A stretch of DNA of 64,000 nt. It comes from Bacillota bacterium (GTDB taxonomy: Bacteria > Bacillota > Clostridia > Christensenellales > Pumilibacteraceae). Numbering within the stretch: the stretch's first letter is position 1; each line of letters begins with the position of its first letter. Positions 9,135 to 17,497 of the stretch are shown here, one piece after another. The notes beneath the pieces were generated by a model, which saw only the letters and a program-made list of their open reading frames with translations, was not told the origin of the DNA and ran no database searches. The position numbers and the translations under genes are program-made. The DNA lies in the NCBI GenBank assembly GCA_009780135.1, contig WRAP01000003.1, positions 41,452 through 105,451 on the forward strand, read 5' to 3'.

Positions 9135-10448
9135 ATGAAAGTAAATATTAAAACAGAAGAAAAACAAAATCAGCAAGTTATATTAGTGTTAGATTTTAGC
9201 GGACATCATAAAGAGCTTATAGCAAGATGTGTTAGAGATTTACATGTGTTTAGTAAAATTTTACCTAGTACTACAACAGTTGGCGATATTAAAGAGATAA
9301 AGCCTATCGGAATTATTTTTGCAGGTAATCCGAGCGAAAAAACGAATAAAGAAATATCAAATTTGAATATTCCTATTCTATGTGTTTCTAGTCATAAGGA
9401 GTTAGAAAAGGCAAAAATTAAAAACTTTTTATTTAATCTTTGCGGTGCTGTAGGCGATTATAAGTTATCGAATTATATAGATGAGCAAGTAGAAGCTATT
9501 CGTACTGCTGTAGGCGATAAAAAAGTTTTACTTGGTCTTAGTGGTGGTGTAGACAGTAGTGTTACAGCGGCACTTATTGCTAAAGCTATCCCTAATCAGC
9601 TAGTATGTGTGTTTGTAGATACAGGTTTAATGCGTAAAAATGAGGGCGACGAGGTTGAAGAAGCGTTTGGTAACAGAAATCTTAATTTTATTAGAGTAAA
9701 TGCCGAAAGCTATTTTTTAGAAAAGTTAGCGGGAGTAATCGACCCAGAGCAAAAACGCAAAGTAATAGGCGAAGCATTTATTAGAGTGTTTGAAGCTGAG
9801 GCAAATAAACTAAAAGATATTTCGTTTTTTGCTCAAGGCACGATTTATCCTGATATTGTAGAGTCTGGTATAGGTAAAGTTGCTACTATTAGATATATTA
9901 GCGATTTAGTGAAAGAAACTCACGACGGCGATACAATTAAAAGTCATCATAATGTTGGTGGATTGCCTAAAGATATGGATTTTGAGGGGCTTGTTGAACC
10001 GCTTAGCGGTTTATTTAAGGATGAAGTTAGGGCAATAGGTGTGCTACTTGGTTTGCCTGATTACCTTGTGCGAAGACAGCCGTTTCCGGGTCCAGGGTTA
10101 GGGGTTAGGATTATCGGCGAGATTACTAAAGAAAAATGTGATATTTTGCGAGAGGCCGATTTTATTTTGCGAGAAGAAATTGATAAAGAAAATAAAAAGC
10201 CTAGTCAATATTTTACTGTTTTAACTAATACTGATAGCGTTGGTATTAAAGGCGATAAGCGTACTTATAGTAGAGTTATTGCTCTTAGAGCAGTAGATAC
10301 CGATGACTTTATGACATGTAGCTATACACAAATTTCTCACGATATACTTTGTCGTATTTCAAGTCGTATAACAACCGAAATAGAAAGCATTAGTCGTGTA
10401 GTATATGATATAACAAGTAAGCCTCCTGCTACAATAGAATGGGAATAG
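9135..10448 (+). CDS. guaA: GMP synthase with a truncated, catalytically incomplete glutaminase domain
   Basis: Makes GMP from XMP and ATP. The ATP-pyrophosphatase part is normal: SGGVDSS P-loop near residue 138, QGTIYPDIVESG, and the dimerisation domain to the C-terminal TIEWE. The amidotransferase part is not. A standard GuaA is about 510-525 residues with a glutaminase of about 190; this protein is 437 and only about residues 15-107 resemble that domain. It begins normally (ILVLDFSGHHKELIARCVRDL), but the SGGP loop reads AGNP. The Cys nucleophile motif GICYGMQ aligns with CVSSHKE, and the segment with the catalytic His-Glu (QFHPE) is absent. It rejoins family sequence at NFLFNLCGAVGDY. From family knowledge it should use ammonia but not glutamine. 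First gene of a likely operon with pyrG (57-base gap). Confidence 0.95.
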   Translation: MKVNIKTEEKQNQQVILVLDFSGHHKELIARCVRDLHVFSKILPSTTTVGDIKEIKPIGIIFAGNPSEKTNKEISNLNIPILCVSSHKELEKAKIKNFLFNLCGAVGDYKLSNYIDEQVEAIRTAVGDKKVLLGLSGGVDSSVTAALIAKAIPNQLVCVFVDTGLMRKNEGDEVEEAFGNRNLNFIRVNAESYFLEKLAGVIDPEQKRKVIGEAFIRVFEAEANKLKDISFFAQGTIYPDIVESGIGKVATIRYISDLVKETHDGDTIKSHHNVGGLPKDMDFEGLVEPLSGLFKDEVRAIGVLLGLPDYLVRRQPFPGPGLGVRIIGEITKEKCDILREADFILREEIDKENKKPSQYFTVLTNTDSVGIKGDKRTYSRVIALRAVDTDDFMTCSYTQISHDILCRISSRITTEIESISRVVYDITSKPPATIEWE

Positions 10449-10505
10449 TTAAATAAAAAATGAAAAACACTAGGATTTATAGAAAAATAAAGAGAAAAAC
10501 ACATC

Positions 10506-12134
10506 ATGCAAACAGAAGTAAATACAAATAAAAAAAAGACAAAATTTATTTTCGTAACTGGCGGTGTATTGTCGGGGTTAGGAAAAGGCATAGCAGCTGC
10601 AAGTTTAGGCAGGCTATTAAAGCAAAGAGGACTAAAGGTAGCCGCACAAAAGCTAGACCCTTATATGAATGTAGACCCAAGTAAAATGAGTCCATTTCAA
10701 CACGGTGAAGTTTTTGTAACTGATGACGGAGCTGAAACAGATTTAGACTTAGGGCATTACGAGCGTTTTATTGATGAAAATCTAACTGAATTTTCTAGCT
10801 TAACTAGCGGTAAAGTCTATTGGGAAGTGCTTAAAAAAGAGCGTGCAGGCGGTTTTAACGGTGGCACTGTGCAAATTATACCCGATGTTACTAATGCGGT
10901 TAAGGATTTTATATATCAAAAAGCTGCGACTTCAGGTGCTGATGTTTTGATATCTGAGATAGGTGGTACGGTAGGCGATATAGAAAGTCAGCCGTATTTA
11001 GAAACTGCTAGACAAATTTATCTAAAAGAAGGTGCCGACAACTGTATTTTTATACACCTAACTTGGGTGCCTTATCTAAAATGTAGTGGGGAGCATAAAT
11101 CTAAACCTAGTCAGCATTCGGTAAAAGAGCTTAGAAGCTTGGGTATTTCGCCTAACATTATTATAACAAGAGCCGACGAACCTCTGCAAGAGGGCATTAA
11201 AGAAAAAATTTCTAAATTTTGCAATGTAGACGAAGATTGCGTTATTGAAAACGAAACTGTTGGTACGCTTTACGAAGTTCCGTTGCGTTTATATGAGGGT
11301 GGGCTTTGCAAAGTGGTATGTAGAGAATTAAAAATAGAAGCTCCAGAACCTAATTTAACCGAATGGAGAGGCTTAGTTGCTAAAATTGCGGCTCATAAAA
11401 CAAAAACTAAAATTGCTATTGTGGGCAAATATATAAAATTGCACGATGCTTATCTGTCTATAGTTGAAAGTCTTAAGCACGCTGGTTTTGAATTGGGTGT
11501 TTGTGTAGATATAGAATGGGTAGATAGCGAGGCCCTTAACGACAAAATCGCCGCTAAAATCTTTAAAGGCATAAATGGTATTATTGTGCCCGGTGGCTTT
11601 GGCGGTAGAGGCTTCGATGGCAAAATAGCTACGGCCAAATATGCTAGAGAAAATGATATTCCGTATTTAGGCATTAGCTTTGGACTTCAAGCAGCAGTTA
11701 TAGATTTTGCTAAAAATGTAGCGGGACTAAAAGATGCTGATTCTATCGAGATAGACGAAAATACTTCTTGTGCCGTGATAGATTATATGGAAAGCGAAAA
11801 GGCTAACGGTAAAACTGATAGTACTCTTAGGCTTGGGGCATATCCGTGTGCTGTAGCAAAAGGCACTAAACTACACAAGGCTTATAATAAAGATGAAATA
11901 TCAGAGCGTCATCGCCATAGGTTTGAGTTTAACAACATATATAGAAAAGTTCTATCAGAAAAGGGTATGGTTTTTAGTGGCATTTCGCCTGATGATACGC
12001 TAGTAGAAGCAATAGAACTATCTGACAAGAAATTTTTTGTAGGCGTTCAATTTCATCCGGAATTCAAAAGTCGTCCTAATCGCCCGCATCCATTGTTTTT
12101 AGAACTTCTAAGAGCAACAAGTAAGAGCAAATAA
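10506..12134 (+). CDS. pyrG: CTP synthase with Ser in place of the glutaminase Cys
   Basis: Converts UTP to CTP. The 542-residue protein has a complete synthetase domain: TGGVLSGLGKGIAAASLGRL, KLDPYMNVDPSKMSPFQHGE, TDDGAETDLDLGHYERF. The C-terminal amidotransferase domain is full length, with PGGFGGRG, ERHRHRFEFN and VQFHPEFKSRPNRPHPLF, so the catalytic His and Glu are present. The nucleophile motif, normally GICLGMQ, reads GISFGLQ: codon AGC at 11676-11678 gives Ser391. Cys-to-Ser at this position abolishes glutamine hydrolysis in class I amidotransferases, so an ammonia-dependent enzyme is predicted. Start ATG 10506 has only a weak ribosome-binding site. Confidence 0.95.
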   Translation: MQTEVNTNKKKTKFIFVTGGVLSGLGKGIAAASLGRLLKQRGLKVAAQKLDPYMNVDPSKMSPFQHGEVFVTDDGAETDLDLGHYERFIDENLTEFSSLTSGKVYWEVLKKERAGGFNGGTVQIIPDVTNAVKDFIYQKAATSGADVLISEIGGTVGDIESQPYLETARQIYLKEGADNCIFIHLTWVPYLKCSGEHKSKPSQHSVKELRSLGISPNIIITRADEPLQEGIKEKISKFCNVDEDCVIENETVGTLYEVPLRLYEGGLCKVVCRELKIEAPEPNLTEWRGLVAKIAAHKTKTKIAIVGKYIKLHDAYLSIVESLKHAGFELGVCVDIEWVDSEALNDKIAAKIFKGINGIIVPGGFGGRGFDGKIATAKYARENDIPYLGISFGLQAAVIDFAKNVAGLKDADSIEIDENTSCAVIDYMESEKANGKTDSTLRLGAYPCAVAKGTKLHKAYNKDEISERHRHRFEFNNIYRKVLSEKGMVFSGISPDDTLVEAIELSDKKFFVGVQFHPEFKSRPNRPHPLFLELLRATSKSK

Positions 12135-12163
12135 AAACAATTTAATAGCAATTTAATAGCAAT

Positions 12164-12198
12164 AAAAAGAACGAAAGAATAGTTCTTTCGTTCTTTTT
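12164..12198 (+). terminator. Terminator of guaA-pyrG
   Basis: Perfect 16-bp arms (12164-12179 and 12183-12198), loop TAG, T-run at the end. Confidence 0.93.
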
Positions 12199-12222
12199 AT
12201 ATAAATTTTGTAAAAAATGCGT

Positions 12223-12252
12223 TTGACACCATTAAATCAAATCGGTTATACT
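12223..12252 (+). promoter_or_regulatory. Sigma-A promoter giving a leaderless transcript
   Basis: TTGACA (12223-12228), 18-base spacer, TATACT (12247-12252), seven bases before ATG 12260. The predicted transcription start falls on the start codon. Confidence 0.85.
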
Positions 12253-12259
12253 AAAGGCT

Positions 12260-13381
12260 ATGATAGATAACCGCATAATTAAATTAGCAAAAAACTTAGT
12301 AAATTACTCAGTACAAGCCAAAAAAGGCGATAAAGTTTTAATAGAAGCAAGTGGTATAGAGCCCGCTTTAATCACAGAATTAGTAAAAGAAGTCTACGCT
12401 GTAGGAGCTTTCCCATTTGTAGAAATTTATGATAGTAAAATTCAAAGAGCCATTTTAAACGGAATGACTAAAGAGCACGCTGATAGTATGGCTAAATACG
12501 CCGGTAGCCGTATGGAAGAAATGCAATGCTACATAGGCATTCGTGGAGGTAAAAACTCATTTGAGACTAGCGATGTAGAGCATAGCAAATTAGAAATCTA
12601 TTCTAAATACTACGGTCATCCTGTTCATCAAAATAGAAGAGTGGCTAAAACCCGTTGGGTTGTGCTTAGATACCCTAACGAAAGTATGGCGCAATTAGCC
12701 GGTATGAGTACCGAAAAATTTACAAACTACTATTTTGATGTTTGTAATTTAGATTATTCTAAAATGGATAAGGCTATGGACGAAGCTAAGGTATTCTTAA
12801 AAAAAGTAGATAAAGTGAGAATACTAGCTCCCGATAAGCAAACGGATTTAACCTTTAGCATAAAAGATATTGGTGTAAAAAAATGCTCAGGTAGAATGAA
12901 TATTCCTGATGGCGAAATTTTTTCGGCACCCGTTAAAAATAGCATAAATGGTACAATTAAATTTAATGCTCCAAGCATTCATAACGGTACAAAATTTGAG
13001 GATATTTTTCTAACCTTCAAAGATGGCAAGGTGGTAAAATCAAGTGCTAACTTTAGCGAAAAGCTAGAAAAGGTTTTAGATACCGATGCAGGCAGTCGCT
13101 TTGTGGGTGAATTTGCTCTTGGTGTAAATCCTTTTATTACAGAGCCTATGGGCGATATTTTATTTGATGAGAAAATCTCGGGTAGTATTCATATGGCTTT
13201 AGGTAACTGCTATGACGAAGCCCCTAATGGTAACGAGAGTGCAGTTCACTGGGATTTAGTGCACATTCAAACTCCTGAGTTTGGCGGTGGCGAAATTTAT
13301 TTTGACGATAAGTTAGTGCGTAAAGACGGTATTTTTGTAGCAAAAGAATTGCTTTGCTTAAATCCGGAGAATCTTAAATAG
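12260..13381 (+). CDS. M29-family metalloaminopeptidase
   Basis: A 373-residue cytoplasmic aminopeptidase of the AmpS/AmpT/PepS (M29, thermophilic aminopeptidase) family, which removes N-terminal residues from peptides with a two-metal centre. Visible family motifs are GRMNIPDGEIFSAPV (first metal Glu), GSRFVGEFALGVN (second Glu), SGSIHMALGNCYDEAPNGN (His) and SAVHWDLVHIQ (HWD ligand motif). All expected ligands are present. There is no signal peptide. Expression appears leaderless, since the -10 box ends seven bases before ATG 12260. It is followed closely by 13392 and 13651 (10-base gaps), a likely operon. Confidence 0.93.
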   Translation: MIDNRIIKLAKNLVNYSVQAKKGDKVLIEASGIEPALITELVKEVYAVGAFPFVEIYDSKIQRAILNGMTKEHADSMAKYAGSRMEEMQCYIGIRGGKNSFETSDVEHSKLEIYSKYYGHPVHQNRRVAKTRWVVLRYPNESMAQLAGMSTEKFTNYYFDVCNLDYSKMDKAMDEAKVFLKKVDKVRILAPDKQTDLTFSIKDIGVKKCSGRMNIPDGEIFSAPVKNSINGTIKFNAPSIHNGTKFEDIFLTFKDGKVVKSSANFSEKLEKVLDTDAGSRFVGEFALGVNPFITEPMGDILFDEKISGSIHMALGNCYDEAPNGNESAVHWDLVHIQTPEFGGGEIYFDDKLVRKDGIFVAKELLCLNPENLK

Positions 13382-13391
13382 TAAGTAAAAT

Positions 13392-13640
13392 ATGCGTATA
13401 CTAATCGAATATTATAAATATGATACTTTAATTGAAGGCAAAGATGTCGGTAGAAAAGAACTTCAAAAAATGTTTAATAAGGCTATTAAATTAAGGAATA
13501 ACAATTATGATGGCTTTGCAGAATTGTTTTGTGAGTTATTTGATTTTAAGGTTCTTAAAGTTATTCATGAAAAAGTTTGCTATGAAGAATGGGATTATAT
13601 TTTAGATATTGATACGGACTTAATTTTATCTTCATACTAA
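13392..13640 (+). CDS. Unknown 82-aa protein
   Basis: An 82-residue soluble protein (MRILIEYYKYDTLIEGKDVG...) with alternating aromatic and charged residues and an acidic C-terminus. No recognised family. It sits 10 bases after the aminopeptidase gene and 10 bases before the YitT gene, so it is probably co-transcribed. Coding-like amino-acid composition and tight spacing support a real gene. Confidence 0.6.
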   Translation: MRILIEYYKYDTLIEGKDVGRKELQKMFNKAIKLRNNNYDGFAELFCELFDFKVLKVIHEKVCYEEWDYILDIDTDLILSSY

Positions 13641-13650
13641 AAAACAAAAA

Positions 13651-14691
13651 ATGTTAAATAACGAATTTCAAAAAAATTCAAAAAACACACAAGAAGAGGC
13701 GACGATGGGTGAAACATCGTCGCCCCCTTTAGAAAACACATCAGTAGATTTATCATCTGCGAATCTTGTATCGCAGGGTATAAATAAAAAACAATTCACA
13801 ATAGATACACTCCTTATAATGCTGGGATGTTTGCTTATGGCCTTTAGTGCTGTTGCGTTTTTTATACCATATAATGTAGTTTCGGGTGGTTTTTCTGGCT
13901 TTGCTATAGCACTTTTTTGGCTTTACGAAAACACAGGTATGGCTTGGCTAACACCAGGTATTGTAACAATTATTATGAATATTCCACTTTTTATTATAGC
14001 AATAAAAATTAAAGGTAGGAGTTTCGGAGTTTTTAGTTTAATTGGGTTAGTTACTTTTTCGATATTTTTGGATGTGTTTATAAGGCTAGATTTGCCGTAT
14101 CATTTAGCACAAATAACCGATGGAAATGAATTACTTTCCACTCTTTATGGAGGAGCAACATCAGGTATTGGTTGGGGATTGCTTGTGCGTCGTGGCGGAT
14201 CTACCGGCGGTAGCGATATGCTAAGTAATATTCTTCATACTAAATATCCACTTTTTAACTATGGTACAATTCTACTTATGATAGACGGTTTTGTTGTTCT
14301 TTTTAGTGGTATTGTTAATGCAATTTTAGGTGGCGGTATTATATATGGTATTCGTCCGATGTTATTTGCTTTTATAGCGATTTTCCTTACGGCTATGATA
14401 GCTGATTATATTATAGTAGGTAAAAACCGAGCCGTAACATACTTTATAATTTGCGATAAGCCTCAAGAAATGGCAGAGGCGATTATGCAAAATATTCGGC
14501 GTGGTGTAACGGCATTAACCGCTAGGGGAGTGTATAATAATACCGATAGAGAAGTATTAGTGTGTGTGGTTAAACGCAGTCAAGCGATTCATCTAAAACG
14601 ACTTGTATTTGAAGTAGATAAAAAAGCCTTTATATTTGCTAATGCCACAAGCGAAGTGTATGGACAAGGTTTTTTAACAGACTTAAAGTAA
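13651..14691 (+). CDS. YitT-family membrane protein (DUF161 + DUF2179)
   Basis: A 346-residue inner-membrane protein of the YitT group, transport-like proteins of unproven function. A polar N-terminal extension (residues 1-45) precedes five or so membrane helices (about 50-255). Family segments include PYNVVSGGFSGFAIAL and VRRGGSTGGSDMLSNIL. The cytosolic DUF2179 domain follows (about 262-343; RRGVTALTARGVY, ending EVYGQGF). The N-terminal extension includes EEATMGETSSPPLE, encoded by a 26-base palindrome (13698-13723) of a repeat family scattered in the window. Without it, initiation could be at the internal ATG 13705. Confidence 0.9.
   Translation: MLNNEFQKNSKNTQEEATMGETSSPPLENTSVDLSSANLVSQGINKKQFTIDTLLIMLGCLLMAFSAVAFFIPYNVVSGGFSGFAIALFWLYENTGMAWLTPGIVTIIMNIPLFIIAIKIKGRSFGVFSLIGLVTFSIFLDVFIRLDLPYHLAQITDGNELLSTLYGGATSGIGWGLLVRRGGSTGGSDMLSNILHTKYPLFNYGTILLMIDGFVVLFSGIVNAILGGGIIYGIRPMLFAFIAIFLTAMIADYIIVGKNRAVTYFIICDKPQEMAEAIMQNIRRGVTALTARGVYNNTDREVLVCVVKRSQAIHLKRLVFEVDKKAFIFANATSEVYGQGFLTDLK
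13698..13723. repeat. Short GC-rich palindromic repeat inside the YitT frame
   Basis: GGCGACGATG / CATCGTCGCC arms around GGTGAA, followed by a C-run. Same type as the units at 893, 952, 16185, 17060, 25312 and 54547, here translated in frame. Confidence 0.65.
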
Positions 14692-14961
14692 AAGTTATTG
14701 AATATTATAATAACGAGTAATGGATATTAAATATTTAATGAAGAATGTCGGATTTATTATTTGTGATTAAGAATAGCAAAATTATAGATACATCTTTTTA
14801 GTACATTGCTCTTTCGCAATAATTATTTGGCAACTTTAACTCCGCTGAATATGGGATGATTACCAATCGCCCGAGCAATAAAAAGTATTGTTTAATTTTT
14901 TGCAACGAAGTGGCATTTTAAAGTGTATTATATTTAGAAGACTATAAGGAGATATAATTAT
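14692..14961. other. Intergenic region
   Basis: 270 AT-rich bases with several small direct and inverted motifs (for example GTCGGATTTAT at 14747). No gene is visible. The right end carries the ECF-type promoter and a ribosome-binding site (AAGGAGA) for the next gene. Confidence 0.5.
14901..14930 (+). promoter_or_regulatory. ECF-sigma-type promoter (copy 2)
   Basis: TGCAAC (14901-14906), 16-base spacer, GTGTATTA (14923-14930), preceded by a T-run; nearly identical to 7709-7738 over about 35 bases. It ends 31 bases before ATG 14962. Confidence 0.6.
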
Positions 14962-16122
14962 ATGAAAATTCTACAAAACAAAACAGCTAAAAATATATCC
15001 GATTTTTTGATAATACTATTTTTAGCATTTGCTTTTTTTGGTGCAATGCATTTATCTACTGCCATAACGGTAGAAGCTAATATGGGACCGCCACCGCCTG
15101 TTGGCGATAATAGCGGTATTGTTTTTACTCGGCACGATGCCATACAGGTTGATTCGCAAGTTTTAGATATAGAATTTATTAGTCCAAGCCGTGCTTATAT
15201 AACCGCTACATATACAATGACTAATTCAAGTAACAAAGCTGTTAGCGTGCAGTCAATGTTTTTATCTCCTGTATATTACATGAGATGGCAGGATAATGCT
15301 AGGGAATATACTATAAAGGCAGGAGGTAATCCGCTAGATTATATTGTTGAAGTATTTTTTTATGAAGGACAAAATGTTGGTGGAGCAGATGCCCTGTTGA
15401 ATTGGCAAGAAATCTTAGCAAACAATCCATCAATAGAAGAAATTGAAAAAGAATACTCTTGGATGTTAGATTATTATTTTCTTAGTGCCGTAACATTTGA
15501 GATAGATTTTTTGCCTAATCAAACTCAAGATGTTGTTGTTAGATATTTGTACACTTCTTACTTCAATCACTGGCGAAATGTAAGGGTTTTGCGTTATCTT
15601 TTAACACCTGCGAGATACTGGAAATATTACGGCGATTTGACTATAAATATCTCGCTGTACGAGGGGCATATTGTATCATCTACACTAGATTTAGTTAGAC
15701 AAAGTCGTAGAGTATATGTTTATAATAGTAATGGGTTGCCTAGTAACGAACTTAGAATAGAAATTAGCCCTATGCCTAGAGGATTTGTGTTTTTAAGGAG
15801 TGGTAGTCCTACGCTGTTTATTCTTTTTATTTTACTTACTGTAGTATTGGCGGTGGCACTTGTTTTTGTTGTGATACTACTAATTAAAAAACGATTACAG
15901 AAAAAAATAACTATAGCTAGTTTTGTTTGGTGGTTAGTGTTTTTATTTTTTTCTGCTTTAGGTATTACATTCATTTCGTTATTAGTGTTTTCAATTTTTT
16001 TATCTGGGTTTCATTGGATAATTGCTATTTGGTTAATAATTTCAATTTGTTTCTTAGGTTTTAGTGGTTTACTTTTAATCCCAACACTTATTGTAAATAA
16101 AAGAAATAAAAATACCGCTTAA
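14962..16122 (+). CDS. Secreted-domain membrane protein, unknown family
   Basis: A 386-residue protein with an N-terminal signal/membrane segment (about 12-35). An extracytoplasmic beta-rich domain follows (about 45-280) that contains aromatic-rich strands and NxT/S-rich turns, distantly like the DUF4424 style of periplasmic domain. Two or three C-terminal membrane helices (about 283-310, 318-345, 350-378) come after a short basic loop. The start is firm: AAGGAGA precedes ATG 14962. The ECF-type promoter places it with the DUF4349 lipoprotein and the ABC exporter in one putative envelope-stress regulon. Confidence 0.7.
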   Translation: MKILQNKTAKNISDFLIILFLAFAFFGAMHLSTAITVEANMGPPPPVGDNSGIVFTRHDAIQVDSQVLDIEFISPSRAYITATYTMTNSSNKAVSVQSMFLSPVYYMRWQDNAREYTIKAGGNPLDYIVEVFFYEGQNVGGADALLNWQEILANNPSIEEIEKEYSWMLDYYFLSAVTFEIDFLPNQTQDVVVRYLYTSYFNHWRNVRVLRYLLTPARYWKYYGDLTINISLYEGHIVSSTLDLVRQSRRVYVYNSNGLPSNELRIEISPMPRGFVFLRSGSPTLFILFILLTVVLAVALVFVVILLIKKRLQKKITIASFVWWLVFLFFSALGITFISLLVFSIFLSGFHWIIAIWLIISICFLGFSGLLLIPTLIVNKRNKNTA

Positions 16123-16184
16123 ATCGTGCTACTTTAGTACACTGTTCATCCAAATGATTGATAAGTAATTAGAAGAATTTTAAC

Positions 16185-16213
16185 TGTAGGGGCGACACTT
16201 TGTCGAAGAGCCT
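16185..16213 (+). repeat. Short palindromic repeat (TGTAGGGGCGAC type)
   Basis: TGTAGGGGCGACACTTTGTC followed by GAAGAGCCT; inner arms GGCGACA / TGTCG. It lies in the gap before the acyltransferase gene. Confidence 0.6.
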
Positions 16214-16235
16214 AGAAAAAAGTGAAATGTAAACA

Positions 16236-17468
16236 ATGGCAAAAAAGAGAAAAAAAATTAAAAAAATGAAAAAGGCTCCTAATTGGATGTTTTGGATTTT
16301 AAGAACACTCTTAAGGCCAATATTAAAATGCAAATATAATTATTCTTTTGATAGAAGCACCTCTAAAGGGATTAAACGCCCTTGCCTTATTGTGTGTAAT
16401 CATCAAGCGGGCTTTGATCAGTTTGCTGTTGGGCTAGGTGTTAAATTTGGTATAAATTTTGTGGCTAGCGACACGATTTTCAGACACGGACTTCAAAGCT
16501 ATGCTATGCTAAAACTAACTCGACCTATCCCGATTACAAAAGGAACTGCTGACCCAGTCGCTATAAAAAGTATGATGGAGGTAGCAAAAATCGGTGGAGC
16601 AGTTGGAATTTTTCCTGAGGGTAATCGCTGTTTTTACGGCGAAACTATGACGGTTGGCAAGGGTACGGGTAGACTCGCTAAAAAACTTGCTGTTCCGCTT
16701 GTTATTATGCGACTTAGTGGTGTTTATTTAACTAAGCCAAGATGGAAAATTAAACCTAATAAAGGCAAATCAACAGGTAAAGTTGTACGAATTTTAAGTG
16801 TAGAAGAATTAGAAAAATTAACTGCTTTAGAAGTTCAAGAAATCATCGAAAAAGAACTATACATAAATGAATTTGAATATAACAAAGAACAAAAAATCAA
16901 ATTTATAGGCAAAGCAAGAGCCGAGCATTTGGAAAGTGTTTTGTTTTATTGCCCAAATTGTCATACATTTGATGGCTTAAAATCTGAAAAACACAGTTTT
17001 TTTTGTTTAAAATGTAACATGAAAACCGAAATAGACGAATATGGTTTTTTTACTACTTATGTAGGGGCATTCAGTGAACGCCCGCAAATTCCGGAAACTA
17101 TATTAGAATGGTCTAAACAACAAATAGAATATATCAAAAATTTTGATTTTTCTGCATTTATTGATAAACCGATTTTTAGTGACAATAATATAGAATTTTC
17201 TAAAGCAATAAAAGCGAAAAAACAAACCGATACACAAAAGGGAAGCATCGCATTTTATGGCGATAGAATAAGAGTATGCGAACAAGATATTTATTTTAGC
17301 GATATAAAAGCGTTATCAATACAAGAAGTACGCAAGCTAACTATTTATACTACCACCGATGCTCTTGTTATTGATGCTCCTCTAAAATACAACCTAATGA
17401 AATATATGATTTGTGCTTATCATATAAAGCATACGCAAGAAAAAAAATTAGAATATTATGGATATTAA
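16236..17468 (+). CDS. PlsC-type acyltransferase with C-terminal zinc ribbon
   Basis: A 410-residue protein whose first half is a lysophospholipid acyltransferase domain. The catalytic NHQAGFD (NHx4D motif) lies near residue 54, with FPEGNR (the substrate-binding EGxR motif) near 128. It probably acylates glycerol-phosphate lipids at the inner face of the membrane. A basic N-terminus (KKRKKIKKMKKAP) could aid membrane contact. A zinc ribbon (CPNCHTFDG...CLKC, about 239-264) and a beta-rich C-terminal domain follow, which ordinary PlsC proteins (about 200-250 residues) lack. The segment VGAFSERPQIPE (about 275-287) is encoded by a copy of the TGTAGGGG palindrome. Specificity unknown. Confidence 0.85.
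   Translation: MAKKRKKIKKMKKAPNWMFWILRTLLRPILKCKYNYSFDRSTSKGIKRPCLIVCNHQAGFDQFAVGLGVKFGINFVASDTIFRHGLQSYAMLKLTRPIPITKGTADPVAIKSMMEVAKIGGAVGIFPEGNRCFYGETMTVGKGTGRLAKKLAVPLVIMRLSGVYLTKPRWKIKPNKGKSTGKVVRILSVEELEKLTALEVQEIIEKELYINEFEYNKEQKIKFIGKARAEHLESVLFYCPNCHTFDGLKSEKHSFFCLKCNMKTEIDEYGFFTTYVGAFSERPQIPETILEWSKQQIEYIKNFDFSAFIDKPIFSDNNIEFSKAIKAKKQTDTQKGSIAFYGDRIRVCEQDIYFSDIKALSIQEVRKLTIYTTTDALVIDAPLKYNLMKYMICAYHIKHTQEKKLEYYGY
17060..17084 (+). repeat. Palindromic repeat inside the acyltransferase frame
   Basis: TGTAGGGGCATTCAGTGAAC followed by GCCCG; arms GGGCATTCA-like / TGAACGCCC. Translated as VGAFSERP. Confidence 0.6.
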
Positions 17469-17497
17469 ATTATTGTTATAAAAGGAGAATTATAAAA

